Positions 14,141 through 22,648 of a stretch of DNA of 57,327 nucleotides are shown here, piece after piece (the first letter of the stretch is position 1; the number at the start of each line of letters is the position of its first letter). The DNA is taken from positions 1 to 57,327 of the IMG/VR virus record IMGVR_UViG_3300002145_000154; one strand, written 5' to 3'. Source of the DNA: a virus. The position numbers and the translations under genes are program-made. The notes beneath the pieces are model-generated. The model did no database searches and had not been told where the DNA came from. It worked only from the letters and a program-made list of their open reading frames with translations.

Positions 14141-14596
14141 ATGATGACAACGACGACGACAAAGAAGGCGACGACAAAGAAGGCACCCGTCAAGAAAACC
14201 GCAACAAAGGAAGCTACCCCGACTGCAGCTAAGAAGGAAGTTGCCCCGACTGCAGCTAAGAAGGAAGCAACAAAGAAAGTTCCTGCAAAGGAGCCCAACA
14301 CTCCCCGTAAAGAGAGAGAAGTGGCTGACCAGACAGCTAAAGAAATTCGCTGGACGCAAAAGAAGATTGATCTTTTCGCGGCATTCAAGGCTGCTGGTGC
14401 TGTGTCGGAAGCTACTGCCAAACGAATCGAAGAAATCGCTGAGGCAGGCGGTCTGGCTGTTGCAGCTGCTCGCCATCAAGTCAATCCCAAATTCGATTTG
14501 ACTGTCCAGGAATACATCGGTTCTGCTGTGATCGAGGGAGCACGAGCAACCTGTTACTTCTTGACCAAAAAGGGACAGAGCAAAAAGTTCGACTGA
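14141..14596 (+). CDS. Histone-like Lys/Ala-rich DNA-binding protein
   Basis: 151 residues. Residues 1-50 are made of KKAT, KKAP and TAAKKE repeats like histone H1 or AlgP-type tails. The rest (about 65-150) is a compact helical domain (RWTQKKIDLFAAFKAAGAVS) ending in basic residues. A DNA-coating or nucleoid role is likely. ATGATG sits just after AGGAG (first ATG 2 bases, second 5 bases away). It is the last gene before a strong terminator. Confidence 0.65.
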   Translation: MMTTTTTKKATTKKAPVKKTATKEATPTAAKKEVAPTAAKKEATKKVPAKEPNTPRKEREVADQTAKEIRWTQKKIDLFAAFKAAGAVSEATAKRIEEIAEAGGLAVAAARHQVNPKFDLTVQEYIGSAVIEGARATCYFLTKKGQSKKFD

Positions 14597-14623
14597 GCCT
14601 CCTGCTCTGTCCAGAGAAAGTAG

Positions 14624-14657
14624 AACTCGTGGCTCGAAACCGGGTCACGAGTTTTTT
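14624..14657 (+). terminator. Rho-independent terminator
   Basis: AACTCGTG (14624-14631) pairs with CACGAGTT (14646-14653), followed by six T. It ends the plus-strand operon 13025-14596. On the minus strand a run of A precedes the stem, so it may work for the converging operon only weakly. Confidence 0.85.
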
Positions 14658-14662
14658 CGTTC

Positions 14663-15034
14663 CTACTTTTCTACGAGCTCGTGGCAAAGAAGGACCACAG
14701 TCACCCAAGGAGCCAGACGGTTGATTTCTGTGGCCTGAACCGGGTCGTCTTCGAAGTGAAGTAGAACCTTGATATCCTCCTCATTTTTCAAACGACTGAA
14801 CACAGTCCCCTTGTGTTGCCCCGAAGTTACACGGCTCCGTCCATTGAACGGTAATGGGTTCAGGTAGAGACGTTCTGGAGAGATGCCTCGACTTCTCAGC
14901 ATATCTTCCGTTTCTTCTCGTTGCTCAAACGACCGCCCCGAAACGATTATGTCGTCCGGTCCAGGGTAGATCCCCTTGTGTCGGGGTCCCATCCATATCA
15001 CTCCGTCGATGTCGTAGGAGTTGACGTAAATCAT
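14663..15034 (-). CDS. HAD-like phosphatase
   Basis: 123 residues. YDIDGV (7-12) is HAD motif I with D8 and D10; IIVSGRSFEQREET provides the Ser/Thr motif II; FEDDPVQATEI matches the acidic motif IV. This short form resembles the phosphatase half of phage polynucleotide kinases and related nucleotide phosphatases. There is no kinase half. It is preceded by a 239-bp leader with a duplicated element. Confidence 0.65.
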   Translation of the reverse strand: MIYVNSYDIDGVIWMGPRHKGIYPGPDDIIVSGRSFEQREETEDMLRSRGISPERLYLNPLPFNGRSRVTSGQHKGTVFSRLKNEEDIKVLLHFEDDPVQATEINRLAPWVTVVLLCHELVEK

Positions 15035-15053
15035 CAGATTCTCCGAATGGTTT

Positions 15054-15167
15054 GATGTAAGGACCTGGGTGATCCCAAACGGAACGCTATGCCTGGACTT
15101 AACCCTTATGCCCGCCCGCAGGTAAAACCTCCGTGACGGTCCTTGTAGGGTCCTCAGGTTTGAGTAC
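15054..15167 (-). repeat. Intergenic repeated element, copy 1
   Basis: 114 bp, tandem with 15183-15296 (period 129). Shared blocks on the minus strand: CTGAGGACC, AGGACCG, ACGGAG, TTTT, AGCGTTCC, GGATCACC and CCTTACATC. The middle differs, so the parts conserved are probably structural or protein-binding. Gap 15035-15273 contains nothing else I can identify. Confidence 0.6.
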
Positions 15168-15182
15168 AGAAACCCCCCAAGG

Positions 15183-15296
15183 GATGTAAGGAGCCAGGTG
15201 ATCCTGTAAGGAACGCTGTCATCAGGCCGTAAGTTACTCCCTAACCTACGTACAAAACTCCGTAGCGGTCCTCTCAGGTCCTCAGATTGTGAGTCC
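15183..15296 (-). repeat. Intergenic repeated element, copy 2
   Basis: Second copy of the 114-bp element. It overlaps the last 23 bases of the inositol-phosphate synthase gene, so the C-terminal THNLRT of that protein is encoded by repeat sequence. A related sequence lies at 53083-53210. Confidence 0.6.
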
Positions 15297-16437
15297 GTAA
15301 TGAGTCAGTCAGTTCTCGATTCGCTAGAGCCTGACACTCCTTGTAGGCATCTTGAATCATCATCTGCTGGGGAGGTGATTTCTGAGTTGCTGCTGAAGGA
15401 CCTCTGAGAGCACCTACGAGCCCCAACTCCTTCGCGACCTGTAAGTACCTGATCGCATCAATAACAACGCCTGCAGAGTTTGGTGAGTCCTGTACGGAAA
15501 GTTTCGCATCGAACTCGACTTTGGCCCCGCCGAACCCAGTTGCCTCGATACGGAAATGGGCGATTTTGTTGTCACCGAGGTGTGGGATATAGCAGGACGG
15601 TCCCGCATGAATCCCGTCTTCCGGGACCGGAATCCCTCGAATATCATTCTGACTTCGAATCACGTTTTCTTTTGAGATTTTCTTCGAAGAAAGACGTGTC
15701 TGATCGACCATATTAAGAAAGTCAGTGTTTCCTCCGTAATTGGTTTGACAATGGAACTGAACGTGCATGCCTCGGTTGAAGAAAAGTTCTTGTAAAGCCT
15801 GAGACATAACAGAAGCACCGAGTTGAGACCGCATATCATCCCCGATTGCAGGGATGCCGGCTGCTCTAATACGATCTTCCCACACTGGATCAGAAGCAAT
15901 AAACACTGGAATACAATTCACGAACGGAACCCCAGCAATAAGACAACCAGAGATATAGAACTCAGTTGCCTCCTGAGAACCCACAGGAAGATAGTTGAGC
16001 ACAACATCAACCTCATAATCTATGAGGTCGTTAATAAACTTGCTGGAAGACAATTCAGGTCTATTTGAAACCCGAACACTCTGATGAGCTGGGTAGCTTG
16101 CCATGTGAGGAGCCACTCCATCAAGGACTTGCCCCATCTTGACTGGACAAGTACCATCAATCACAAAATTCAAAACATCATCTTCTCTGTAGTCCTGGAA
16201 GAAGCTCTTTGCACAATTCGGTTGTTGGTATATCGCGTCGGCCAAATGTCTCCCAACTTTCCTATCGTCTACATCATAAGCTAGCACAAACTCCAGGTCT
16301 TCTGCTTTGTACCCTCCAATTTCAACAAAACTCAGTCCGTCAGTGCTTTCATTTTCAGTGTAGAGGCCCACTCCTTCTATCAAGGATTTGGCACAGTTAC
16401 CTACCCCAACAACGCAGACACGGATTTTCTTTGACAT
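15274..16437 (-). CDS. ino1: Myo-inositol-1-phosphate synthase
   Basis: 387 residues, normal length for the bacterial/archaeal form. VVGVGNCAKSL (9-19) is the NAD-binding loop; GDDMRSQLGA (199-208) matches the family hallmark GDD-x-K-S; NYGGNTDF, and SPNSAGVVIDAIRY near the C-terminus are also typical. The enzyme converts glucose-6-phosphate to inositol-3-phosphate using bound NAD. It is rare in phage. It overlaps the ATG of the glycosyltransferase-like gene upstream by 37 bases, linking it to the proposed DNA-modification cluster. K-to-R in the GDD motif is conservative. Confidence 0.9.
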   Translation of the reverse strand: MSKKIRVCVVGVGNCAKSLIEGVGLYTENESTDGLSFVEIGGYKAEDLEFVLAYDVDDRKVGRHLADAIYQQPNCAKSFFQDYREDDVLNFVIDGTCPVKMGQVLDGVAPHMASYPAHQSVRVSNRPELSSSKFINDLIDYEVDVVLNYLPVGSQEATEFYISGCLIAGVPFVNCIPVFIASDPVWEDRIRAAGIPAIGDDMRSQLGASVMSQALQELFFNRGMHVQFHCQTNYGGNTDFLNMVDQTRLSSKKISKENVIRSQNDIRGIPVPEDGIHAGPSCYIPHLGDNKIAHFRIEATGFGGAKVEFDAKLSVQDSPNSAGVVIDAIRYLQVAKELGLVGALRGPSAATQKSPPQQMMIQDAYKECQALANRELTDSLRTHNLRT

Positions 16438-17282
16438 TCTGCAACCTCCTTCAAGAATCCAGGGGAACTCGTTGTGGTCTTCAGCTTTGTGCTGAAGCGG
16501 CGATTAAAGACTGGCTTTGAGGTCACCTCAAACACAGTACCAGTCTTCTGAGTGTATTGTATACGATCTGTCTGTCTCGAAAGTCTAGGATACTCTTTCT
16601 GGAGTAGATCATAGAACTCTCTCTGTTCCGTAGCCCGATCAAACGACTGAAGACCTCCAGGGAGGGTAGACAGATCAGCTGCCCAACAATACTTCCCGAT
16701 CCGTAAGGTCACGAGTTCTTCCAGTAACAGGTGGGCTGAAGCTACAAATTCTTCATGGTATCCTCTTGTTACTTCTGGAACAAACCAGGACTCTGTACGT
16801 ACGATGTAAGTCGTTTCGAACATTTTATTCACATGAGTCACATCTCTCCAATCTGAATGGAAATACTTGGAGGGGAAACTCAGACCTCCCAGACTGAGTC
16901 CAGCCTCTTCTGTCACAGAGGAAAGGTCTGAAAGAAGTGTGAGACAATCGTCTAACATCTTTCCCTGATCAGACTTGGATGAAACCCGGGAATGATCATA
17001 CCAGTGATGAATGTCGTCGTCCATTTTCCAAACAAACTCAACACCTGAGGACTGGCAATGTTTCTTCATTGCTGACAGAGCATGACCAAGTCCCTGATCG
17101 TTGTGTTTGAGCACTACTAACCGACCCTCTTCCACTCCTGCTTCAAGGTACGAACCAACGTCTTGTGGTTCAACAAACACAGACCAATCCACGTTGGTAT
17201 GTTGTAGTATTTTCGCAGTTTTTTTGATGAAAATTTCTGCCCTTGCTTTAGAAGGAACACAAATTTTGACTAGGCTATTCAT
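16401..17282 (-). CDS. GT-A fold glycosyltransferase
   Basis: 293 residues. A beta-strand start (LVKICVPSKARAE), FVEPQD, QGLGHALSAMK and WKMDDDIHHW (86-94, metal-binding DDD) are GT-A features. The layout resembles TET/J-associated glycosyltransferases that act on hydroxymethyl pyrimidines in DNA, though I cannot exclude a general GT2 enzyme. Start set at ATG 17282 (GGAG five bases upstream, overlapping the previous stop), not 17330. It overlaps the inositol synthase gene, so its donor could involve inositol (inference). Confidence 0.65.
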   Translation of the reverse strand: MNSLVKICVPSKARAEIFIKKTAKILQHTNVDWSVFVEPQDVGSYLEAGVEEGRLVVLKHNDQGLGHALSAMKKHCQSSGVEFVWKMDDDIHHWYDHSRVSSKSDQGKMLDDCLTLLSDLSSVTEEAGLSLGGLSFPSKYFHSDWRDVTHVNKMFETTYIVRTESWFVPEVTRGYHEEFVASAHLLLEELVTLRIGKYCWAADLSTLPGGLQSFDRATEQREFYDLLQKEYPRLSRQTDRIQYTQKTGTVFEVTSKPVFNRRFSTKLKTTTSSPGFLKEVAECQRKSVSALLG

Positions 17283-17958
17283 TGAGGCTCCAACCATAGA
17301 TTCTTGTGTGAAGGTCTTGAAGTTCTTCATCGTTCAAGATGTAATCAGGTAATTCTACGTCTTCATATCTCCTATTAAAGTCCTCGGCTCTATTAACGGC
17401 TTCTGGGAAAGAGGAACCTGACGAAGTCTTCACAGAATCCTCATCCCCTGCCAATTTGAAACTTCTCAGAGCCGATTGAGGGATCCCGGTAACTATTCTG
17501 TCAGACGAGCATAATTGGGTGATAGAAACACCAAACTCCTGAAGAGGAGCGTAGACTACCGAGTTGTCTTCTAGCCACTCTTCGTAGATGATGGAAGTTT
17601 TTCGGTTGTTGATCACTATAGTAGCTCTATCCTTCCATCTTCTAACAAACTTTTCATCTGTGGGAAGGATACCATACCATTTCTTCGCCTTATCATGTCT
17701 TTCAATCATCTTAACTCTAGATGAGTAGACGTTATAGATACTCCGTATGATCTCTAGACCAAGAGAAGCGTTCTTTTCTTCGAACAGTAATAGATTCAAC
17801 CTGTTCGTCTCTGTTCCCCTGAATATTTGAGGTTCAGGTATCTTTAGATTCAAATCATTAAACAGATAACAGTCCCCGGGATATGACCTGGCTATCTGCT
17901 CACAGATCACATGTGCTCCACTCCTTCTAAGGAAAGACAGGGGAATAGTTTTCACCAT
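17275..17958 (-). CDS. Sulfotransferase-like P-loop protein (tentative)
   Basis: 227 residues. FLRRSGAHVI near the N-terminus resembles the phosphate-binding loop of sulfotransferase-like enzymes (R-S-G-x-H), and RSIYNVYSSRVKM resembles their second, 3'-phosphate site (R-D-x-Y-N-x-x-S-R). The C-terminus is acidic and helical. The match is by pattern only. It could also be an unrelated kinase. ATG at 17958 is preceded by AGG; a GTG three codons upstream is possible. Placed between the glycosyltransferase and the transferase-like gene. Confidence 0.4.
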   Translation of the reverse strand: MVKTIPLSFLRRSGAHVICEQIARSYPGDCYLFNDLNLKIPEPQIFRGTETNRLNLLLFEEKNASLGLEIIRSIYNVYSSRVKMIERHDKAKKWYGILPTDEKFVRRWKDRATIVINNRKTSIIYEEWLEDNSVVYAPLQEFGVSITQLCSSDRIVTGIPQSALRSFKLAGDEDSVKTSSGSSFPEAVNRAEDFNRRYEDVELPDYILNDEELQDLHTRIYGWSLNE

Positions 17959-17970
17959 TTGACACACCTT

Positions 17971-19080
17971 TCATAGATGAGGTATAGATATCCCTTCGTC
18001 TTGGAATAGTTCCTTGACCAGTAATTCGTTCGGGTCAATTCCTAACTGAAGATATGGATTTGGCATATCGTCCTGGAACAGTTCACCCATATGGAACAAC
18101 AACCCAGTTTCACCAAAGACTTTGTTGTGCTGATTTACGTACGTGAGTCCCTTCACAACACTTTCTTGAGTAAGCAGGGCTCTCCTGAACAGGGACCAGT
18201 CTACCTCAGGCCAATGTTCTCGAAAGTAAAGATAACGACTGGTTGCATCACCGCTTGAATGTCCTGGGTATTCTTTCGAATCGTTTGGATTGAACAATCG
18301 TTTGAATTGACACCACACAGACTCCCATTTAAAGACGTCCACTGAGATCCCTGAGTACTCTTCGGCTTTACGCCGATACCTCATGATATCATGTCTCACG
18401 AACTCTAAATCTTCTGGTGTGACCTGGTATCCAGAACCAGTAGCATATTGTTTCCCGAGAAGCTTGTCGTAGTGTCCTTTCAACATACAGTACCCATTCC
18501 AAATCGATTTCATGCTTCCGTCAGAGTTTGGGTTTCTTACAAGAACATTCGGGAAATCGATCTTCAAACCAAGAACATCGTACAGACATTGACAGGCAAT
18601 CCAACTCGTCATCCGACCAAACTTGAAGATTTCACAGACTGAATTGAACAGACTCTCAAAGTTTGTGTGGGGATCTTTGAAGGAAGTGAGTGCTTCAACT
18701 TTCTCTAGGAGAGAAGAATATCCATCGACCCACTTGATCAGAGAACACGTCTGAGCAGCAAAATGACCCTTGTTGTATCGTGCGTCTGTGCCGTACGAAG
18801 TGCGTTTCCAATTCTCAGTGTTCCATCTCTCAACGTCTTGTTCTGTGATCTCTTCGAAGTCTTGAAAGTGCCACCAATAAGCATATGCTTGAGGTGTTCG
18901 GTAGGTCATTCCGAACAAGAATCCAAACCAACATTTTTGTTCTCTGGTCATCTCACTGGTGAGCACACGACAATAGTGAGAATGATCCAAATCGTCAACT
19001 GTCATCCTCCATGTGTAGTATCGTAGGAACAATTCTTCTCTGTTCTTCAGAGACCGCCAATCACGAACTGGTTTGGGCAT
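17971..19080 (-). CDS. Amino-acid:DNA-transferase-like protein of thymine hypermodification
   Basis: 369 residues, all-alpha. FKFGRMTSWIACQCLYDVLG (about 152-171) and a tryptophan-rich first part (AYWWHFQDFEEIT) resemble the alpha-glutamyl/putrescinyl-thymine pyrophosphorylase-type (ADDT) family, which displaces pyrophosphate from 5-hydroxymethyl-dU in DNA and attaches an amine. Direct proof is missing; the neighbouring kinase pair supports it. Starts MPKPV (TTG-ATG), like two other proteins here, and overlaps the kinase gene by 20 bases. Confidence 0.55.
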   Translation of the reverse strand: MPKPVRDWRSLKNREELFLRYYTWRMTVDDLDHSHYCRVLTSEMTREQKCWFGFLFGMTYRTPQAYAYWWHFQDFEEITEQDVERWNTENWKRTSYGTDARYNKGHFAAQTCSLIKWVDGYSSLLEKVEALTSFKDPHTNFESLFNSVCEIFKFGRMTSWIACQCLYDVLGLKIDFPNVLVRNPNSDGSMKSIWNGYCMLKGHYDKLLGKQYATGSGYQVTPEDLEFVRHDIMRYRRKAEEYSGISVDVFKWESVWCQFKRLFNPNDSKEYPGHSSGDATSRYLYFREHWPEVDWSLFRRALLTQESVVKGLTYVNQHNKVFGETGLLFHMGELFQDDMPNPYLQLGIDPNELLVKELFQDEGISIPHL

Positions 19081-19621
19081 CAAATAGTCCTAGAATTTGG
19101 GCAACTGCTTTCCTATGATCGATGATGACCACTCTCCGGCCGATCTCAGTGATTACCCTGATACTTCTCTCCACATTTTTGAATTTAACGATCACATTTT
19201 TGGGGTCGAGTGGTTTGGTGTTTCCTCTAGCCAATCGACGACTCTCAACTCGCTTAATACACTTTTCCAAAGGAGTGTCCAAGAATGCGAACACCATTTC
19301 GTCCCCAAAGACTTCACTTGCTCTGCCAATGGTACCATAGGAAGAACTGACGAGAGCTCCCTCGAATAACACATGACCTTCCTGAGCATATGCAGCGATC
19401 CGAGGCCAAATCAGGGCATAAGGCTGAATACTGTCACACCCTCCGCATTTGGTCTTGTAGGCTCCTACAATGAAGAGAGGCTTGTCCAACCAAGGAACAC
19501 TTAACTTGTATCCATCAGGCTTCTTTTCTCCAGAAATTTCTTCTTTAGGATATCGTTCCAAGATCGTAGAAACGATCGTAGATTTTCCGCTTCCGTTAGT
19601 TCCTCTAAGAGAAATCAACAT
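19061..19621 (-). CDS. P-loop kinase, probable 5-hmdU DNA kinase catalytic part
   Basis: 186 residues. RGTNGSGKST (6-15) is Walker A; GHVLFEGALVSSSYG (82-96) holds the acidic strand, and FAFLDTPLEKCIKRV the lid-side strand. Standalone domains of this kind phosphorylate 5-hydroxymethyl-dU in phage DNA. AGGAG lies six bases upstream of ATG. The gene directly upstream encodes the helical partner usually found in the same polypeptide, so the kinase seems split. It could otherwise be a dNMP-kinase-type enzyme. Confidence 0.65.
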   Translation of the reverse strand: MLISLRGTNGSGKSTIVSTILERYPKEEISGEKKPDGYKLSVPWLDKPLFIVGAYKTKCGGCDSIQPYALIWPRIAAYAQEGHVLFEGALVSSSYGTIGRASEVFGDEMVFAFLDTPLEKCIKRVESRRLARGNTKPLDPKNVIVKFKNVERSIRVITEIGRRVVIIDHRKAVAQILGLFDAQTSS

Positions 19622-19622
19622 T

Positions 19623-20465
19623 TCAAACTCCTGCGAATCGTTGTTTCGGCCGACCTTCTCCGTTCAATGTCCGGAGGTACTTATCTGTTTCACAAAGACA
19701 ATTCTGAACATCGATAGCTTCTGGGAGTTGGAGCCAATTCCTTGAAGATCGAACTCGATCAATCAGCTTCGCAAGTTCCTTCTGAAATTCTCCCTTAGAT
19801 ATGGGAGCCCCTAATTTTCTCCCAAGAATTCTGTTCATGCCTCTCTTGGACCCTGGTCCCATCGGAGCCCATTCATCCTTGTCTGGCCACTCGACATCTA
19901 CTGTCCATCTGAGATCAGCAACGACTTGTCCTGCGATGAACGAACTGAATCCCGCATAGGGTAACAGATTCTCCCAAGTGGTTTTCATCGAAGAGCGATC
20001 GATGAGTTTGCTTCGATCAGCATGGATCGGTGTGACAACTTTGTGGACCACTTGTTCGATCTTAGTTCCTCCAAGAGTTCCAGTGATCATGTAAGCAGCT
20101 GCGAAGTTTTTCAATCCATTGACTACTCTCTTGTCCAGGATTTTCTGGACAGCTGCTGGACTCCACTTCTTTGGGAACCCAACGTCAGCAAGAGACTCTG
20201 TGTTGTTCAGTTGTCTCGCCAGTGTTACTGCTGTTGGCATGTTTGCATGGTCGAAGTTTGGCTGGTACCAGTTCTCTAACAACCATTGACTGACCCGATC
20301 ATTTATCCTCAGAACGTTACAGAACTTGAACTTCATAAGGATTTCGTCGTCTGTCCAGGGTTTCGAAACAGCATTCAGTCTCTTCAAATAGATCTCTTGA
20401 CGTTCTGAAACCCAATAGTCGAAAATTTCCAATGGGGTCAGTTTCTTGACTTCGGCGATCTTCAT
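19623..20465 (-). CDS. 5-hmdU DNA kinase helical-domain protein
   Basis: 280 residues, alpha-helical. PWTDDEILMKFKFCNVLRIN (36-55) followed by DRVSQWL matches the characteristic start of the helical domain linked to 5-hydroxymethyl-dU kinases; basic residues and RPKQRF close the C-terminus. This domain is thought to place the kinase on DNA. ATGA overlap with the polymerase stop. The kinase gene follows immediately. Recognition is from memory of the family pattern. Confidence 0.65.
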   Translation of the reverse strand: MKIAEVKKLTPLEIFDYWVSERQEIYLKRLNAVSKPWTDDEILMKFKFCNVLRINDRVSQWLLENWYQPNFDHANMPTAVTLARQLNNTESLADVGFPKKWSPAAVQKILDKRVVNGLKNFAAAYMITGTLGGTKIEQVVHKVVTPIHADRSKLIDRSSMKTTWENLLPYAGFSSFIAGQVVADLRWTVDVEWPDKDEWAPMGPGSKRGMNRILGRKLGAPISKGEFQKELAKLIDRVRSSRNWLQLPEAIDVQNCLCETDKYLRTLNGEGRPKQRFAGV

Positions 20466-22648
20466 ACAGCACCTGTTGTTGTGAGGTATTTCAACTCTTT
20501 CATACTGATGCTGGTTCCCCAGTTATCAGGATGAATATCGATCCCGACTCTCAGAGGAATTCCAACATTTTGGCCCATGTCTTGCATGATCCGTTGTACC
20601 TCCAGAAGAACAGGTTCATAGTCACAGTCCAGTGGGAAATCAATAACAACTTCGTCGTGGACTTGCATGATCAGTTTCCAGTCATCTTCTAATGTCTCAA
20701 AGTATTCAGAGACCTTGACCATGGCTCTCCAGATAATCCACATGGCCGTTGACTGAATATGGTAGTTCAATGGGATTGTCGGCGAAATCGTGCCATATGG
20801 AGTCCTTGAACAGGCAACTGGATAGCCTTTCTCAGGGTCTACTTCCTTGTCTGGAATTGTCTCTACGATTCCATACGTGTTCGCCATTCTGATGTAGTGA
20901 TCGTTTAAGGCAGCGATTTTGGGCATCTTCTTCTTGAGCTCATTATAGGCTCCCGGAACCCGAAAGGTCGTGTCTGCTTTAGCTTCTTGGCAACCATACT
21001 GGATAGCGAAGCCACCGTTCTTGACCCATTGATAGTAGGTTGCTTTGTACTTGTCCTTGAAAGCTCCCTTAGTTTCGCTGAGAGGCCAGAACTTTTCGGG
21101 ATAGACGATACTAGCGTTGAGAAGGTGGTAAGAACCAAAGTAAGGAGCTTCGTCTGGTTTTTCAAACAGCTCAATCATCACTTGTTCTTGTGATTCGTAA
21201 GCTGGAATCCTGAGCTCCACGTTTTCATAATCCATAGAAGCCCAACAACGACCAGGAGTTGGGCCGAAAGCGTATCTCAGATTGAAGCCATCTTGTTTAG
21301 AGATATTTTGCTCGTTCGGGTTAGAAGAGCTTCCTCTGAGCGTGTTCGTACCAGTAGGATTCAAGGAAGGATGTAATCTGAAGAACTGTTCATGCTCTGT
21401 TGGAACCCAGAACTTTTGATAAGAGTCCATGTAGGAACAAGCAGTGTCTCTTTTTCTCTTATCCTTCAGTGCTCTAACGAAGAGAAGCTCTTTGCTCTTA
21501 GGAGGTAAGACCTCTTCATAGGCTGACATCGCTTCTTTGTCTAATGAGGGGTTTCCTGATTTGGTACGACTGACAATTGGAAGTGGAAGGACTGCTTTAG
21601 TCTTTTCTGAATCAAACAGGAAGTGGAGCAAAGAGTTGTTATTCCCAGATTTCGGGAGGACCAGATCGTAGTTCATCCTCTTGGCTATGCGAACACACCG
21701 ATCTCCTGATTTAACAGATTCCTCCTCGTACTGAGCAGTCAGTTCTGACAGATTAGATTGGTTGACAGTGACGCCCCACTCTTCCATCTGTGGAATCACT
21801 GGTAAGAGTCTGAGACGTTCGTTGTAGATGTCCCAGAGTTGTCTCTCTTCGATCTTTTCAGCAAGGTACCTCCACAACATTACTGTGGCAATAGAATCTG
21901 AATTGGCATAGTCGGAGCAGATCGTCTGATATGGATGTCTTGTTGGCAATCTCTCTGTTCGAGCTACTACTCTCGGAAGCCACATGTCCAGCTTCCAGAC
22001 TTTGGATTTGGCCGAAGGCATACATTCTAGATCAGATTTTGCGAGCACCCAATCCTTAAACAGATATTCCTCTTCATCTTCGATTGTTTTGGTACATCGT
22101 CGTCGAAGCTCCAAAACTACGTCTCGAATTTTGTCTTCGTAGGGTTGTAAGTTGGTTCCAAGATACCGGAGAACCATGCTTGTCAGATCATGCGGTTGAA
22201 CTGAATTAAGCATGTGATCAGCAAACAATGTGTCTACAGTTTTCAACCAATCCCATTCTAGTTCCATTCCATTATCTTGGAAAATGGCTTTCAACATAGA
22301 ATAGTCGAACTTCGTATTCTGTAGTACACAAAGTTCTGCCTGATTAATCTCTTCTTGGATCTCACAGAGGTCCGCTGGGTCAACGATTACACGGCGAGTT
22401 TTCGGATCAACGTCCCATTCCCACCAAGACACTGCACCATCTTGATCAGCAACAGTGACGAGGAACGGTCTAGCTCCGTGATGTAGGTCTACCCCAGTTG
22501 TTTCAGTGTCAATCGAGATCCATCTCTTCGCCGATAGACACAGGTTTCGGAGAACCTTTCCTGATCGGTGATTTGGCTTTGAGGGCAGCTTTCTTCTTGG
22601 AGAATGTTTTCTTTGTAGGACTTGGGTTCGGTGTTTTGGCTTCGGCAT
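20462..22648 (-). CDS. Family A DNA polymerase with 3'-5' exonuclease
   Basis: 728 residues. Exonuclease motif I SIDTETTG (45-52), LQNTKFDYSMLK (motif II) and NSDSIATVMLW (motif III) precede the polymerase: GTNTLRGSSSNPNEQN, motif A MDYENVELRI, motif B YYQWVKNGGFAIQYG, motif C MQVHDEVVID. It lacks the 5' nuclease, as usual for T7-like phage enzymes. The ATG at 22648 lies 140 bases inside the upstream zinc-finger gene; the first 40 basic residues are therefore encoded in an overlap. It starts MPKPK. Replicates the phage genome. Confidence 0.95.
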   Translation of the reverse strand: MPKPKHRTQVLQRKHSPRRKLPSKPNHRSGKVLRNLCLSAKRWISIDTETTGVDLHHGARPFLVTVADQDGAVSWWEWDVDPKTRRVIVDPADLCEIQEEINQAELCVLQNTKFDYSMLKAIFQDNGMELEWDWLKTVDTLFADHMLNSVQPHDLTSMVLRYLGTNLQPYEDKIRDVVLELRRRCTKTIEDEEEYLFKDWVLAKSDLECMPSAKSKVWKLDMWLPRVVARTERLPTRHPYQTICSDYANSDSIATVMLWRYLAEKIEERQLWDIYNERLRLLPVIPQMEEWGVTVNQSNLSELTAQYEEESVKSGDRCVRIAKRMNYDLVLPKSGNNNSLLHFLFDSEKTKAVLPLPIVSRTKSGNPSLDKEAMSAYEEVLPPKSKELLFVRALKDKRKRDTACSYMDSYQKFWVPTEHEQFFRLHPSLNPTGTNTLRGSSSNPNEQNISKQDGFNLRYAFGPTPGRCWASMDYENVELRIPAYESQEQVMIELFEKPDEAPYFGSYHLLNASIVYPEKFWPLSETKGAFKDKYKATYYQWVKNGGFAIQYGCQEAKADTTFRVPGAYNELKKKMPKIAALNDHYIRMANTYGIVETIPDKEVDPEKGYPVACSRTPYGTISPTIPLNYHIQSTAMWIIWRAMVKVSEYFETLEDDWKLIMQVHDEVVIDFPLDCDYEPVLLEVQRIMQDMGQNVGIPLRVGIDIHPDNWGTSISMKELKYLTTTGAV

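Noticed and set aside
17971-19080. DNA glycosylase or methyltransferase assignment
   Set aside because: No SAM loop, and no helix-hairpin-helix G-x-G followed by a catalytic Asp that I can place; the transferase-like reading fits the context better.
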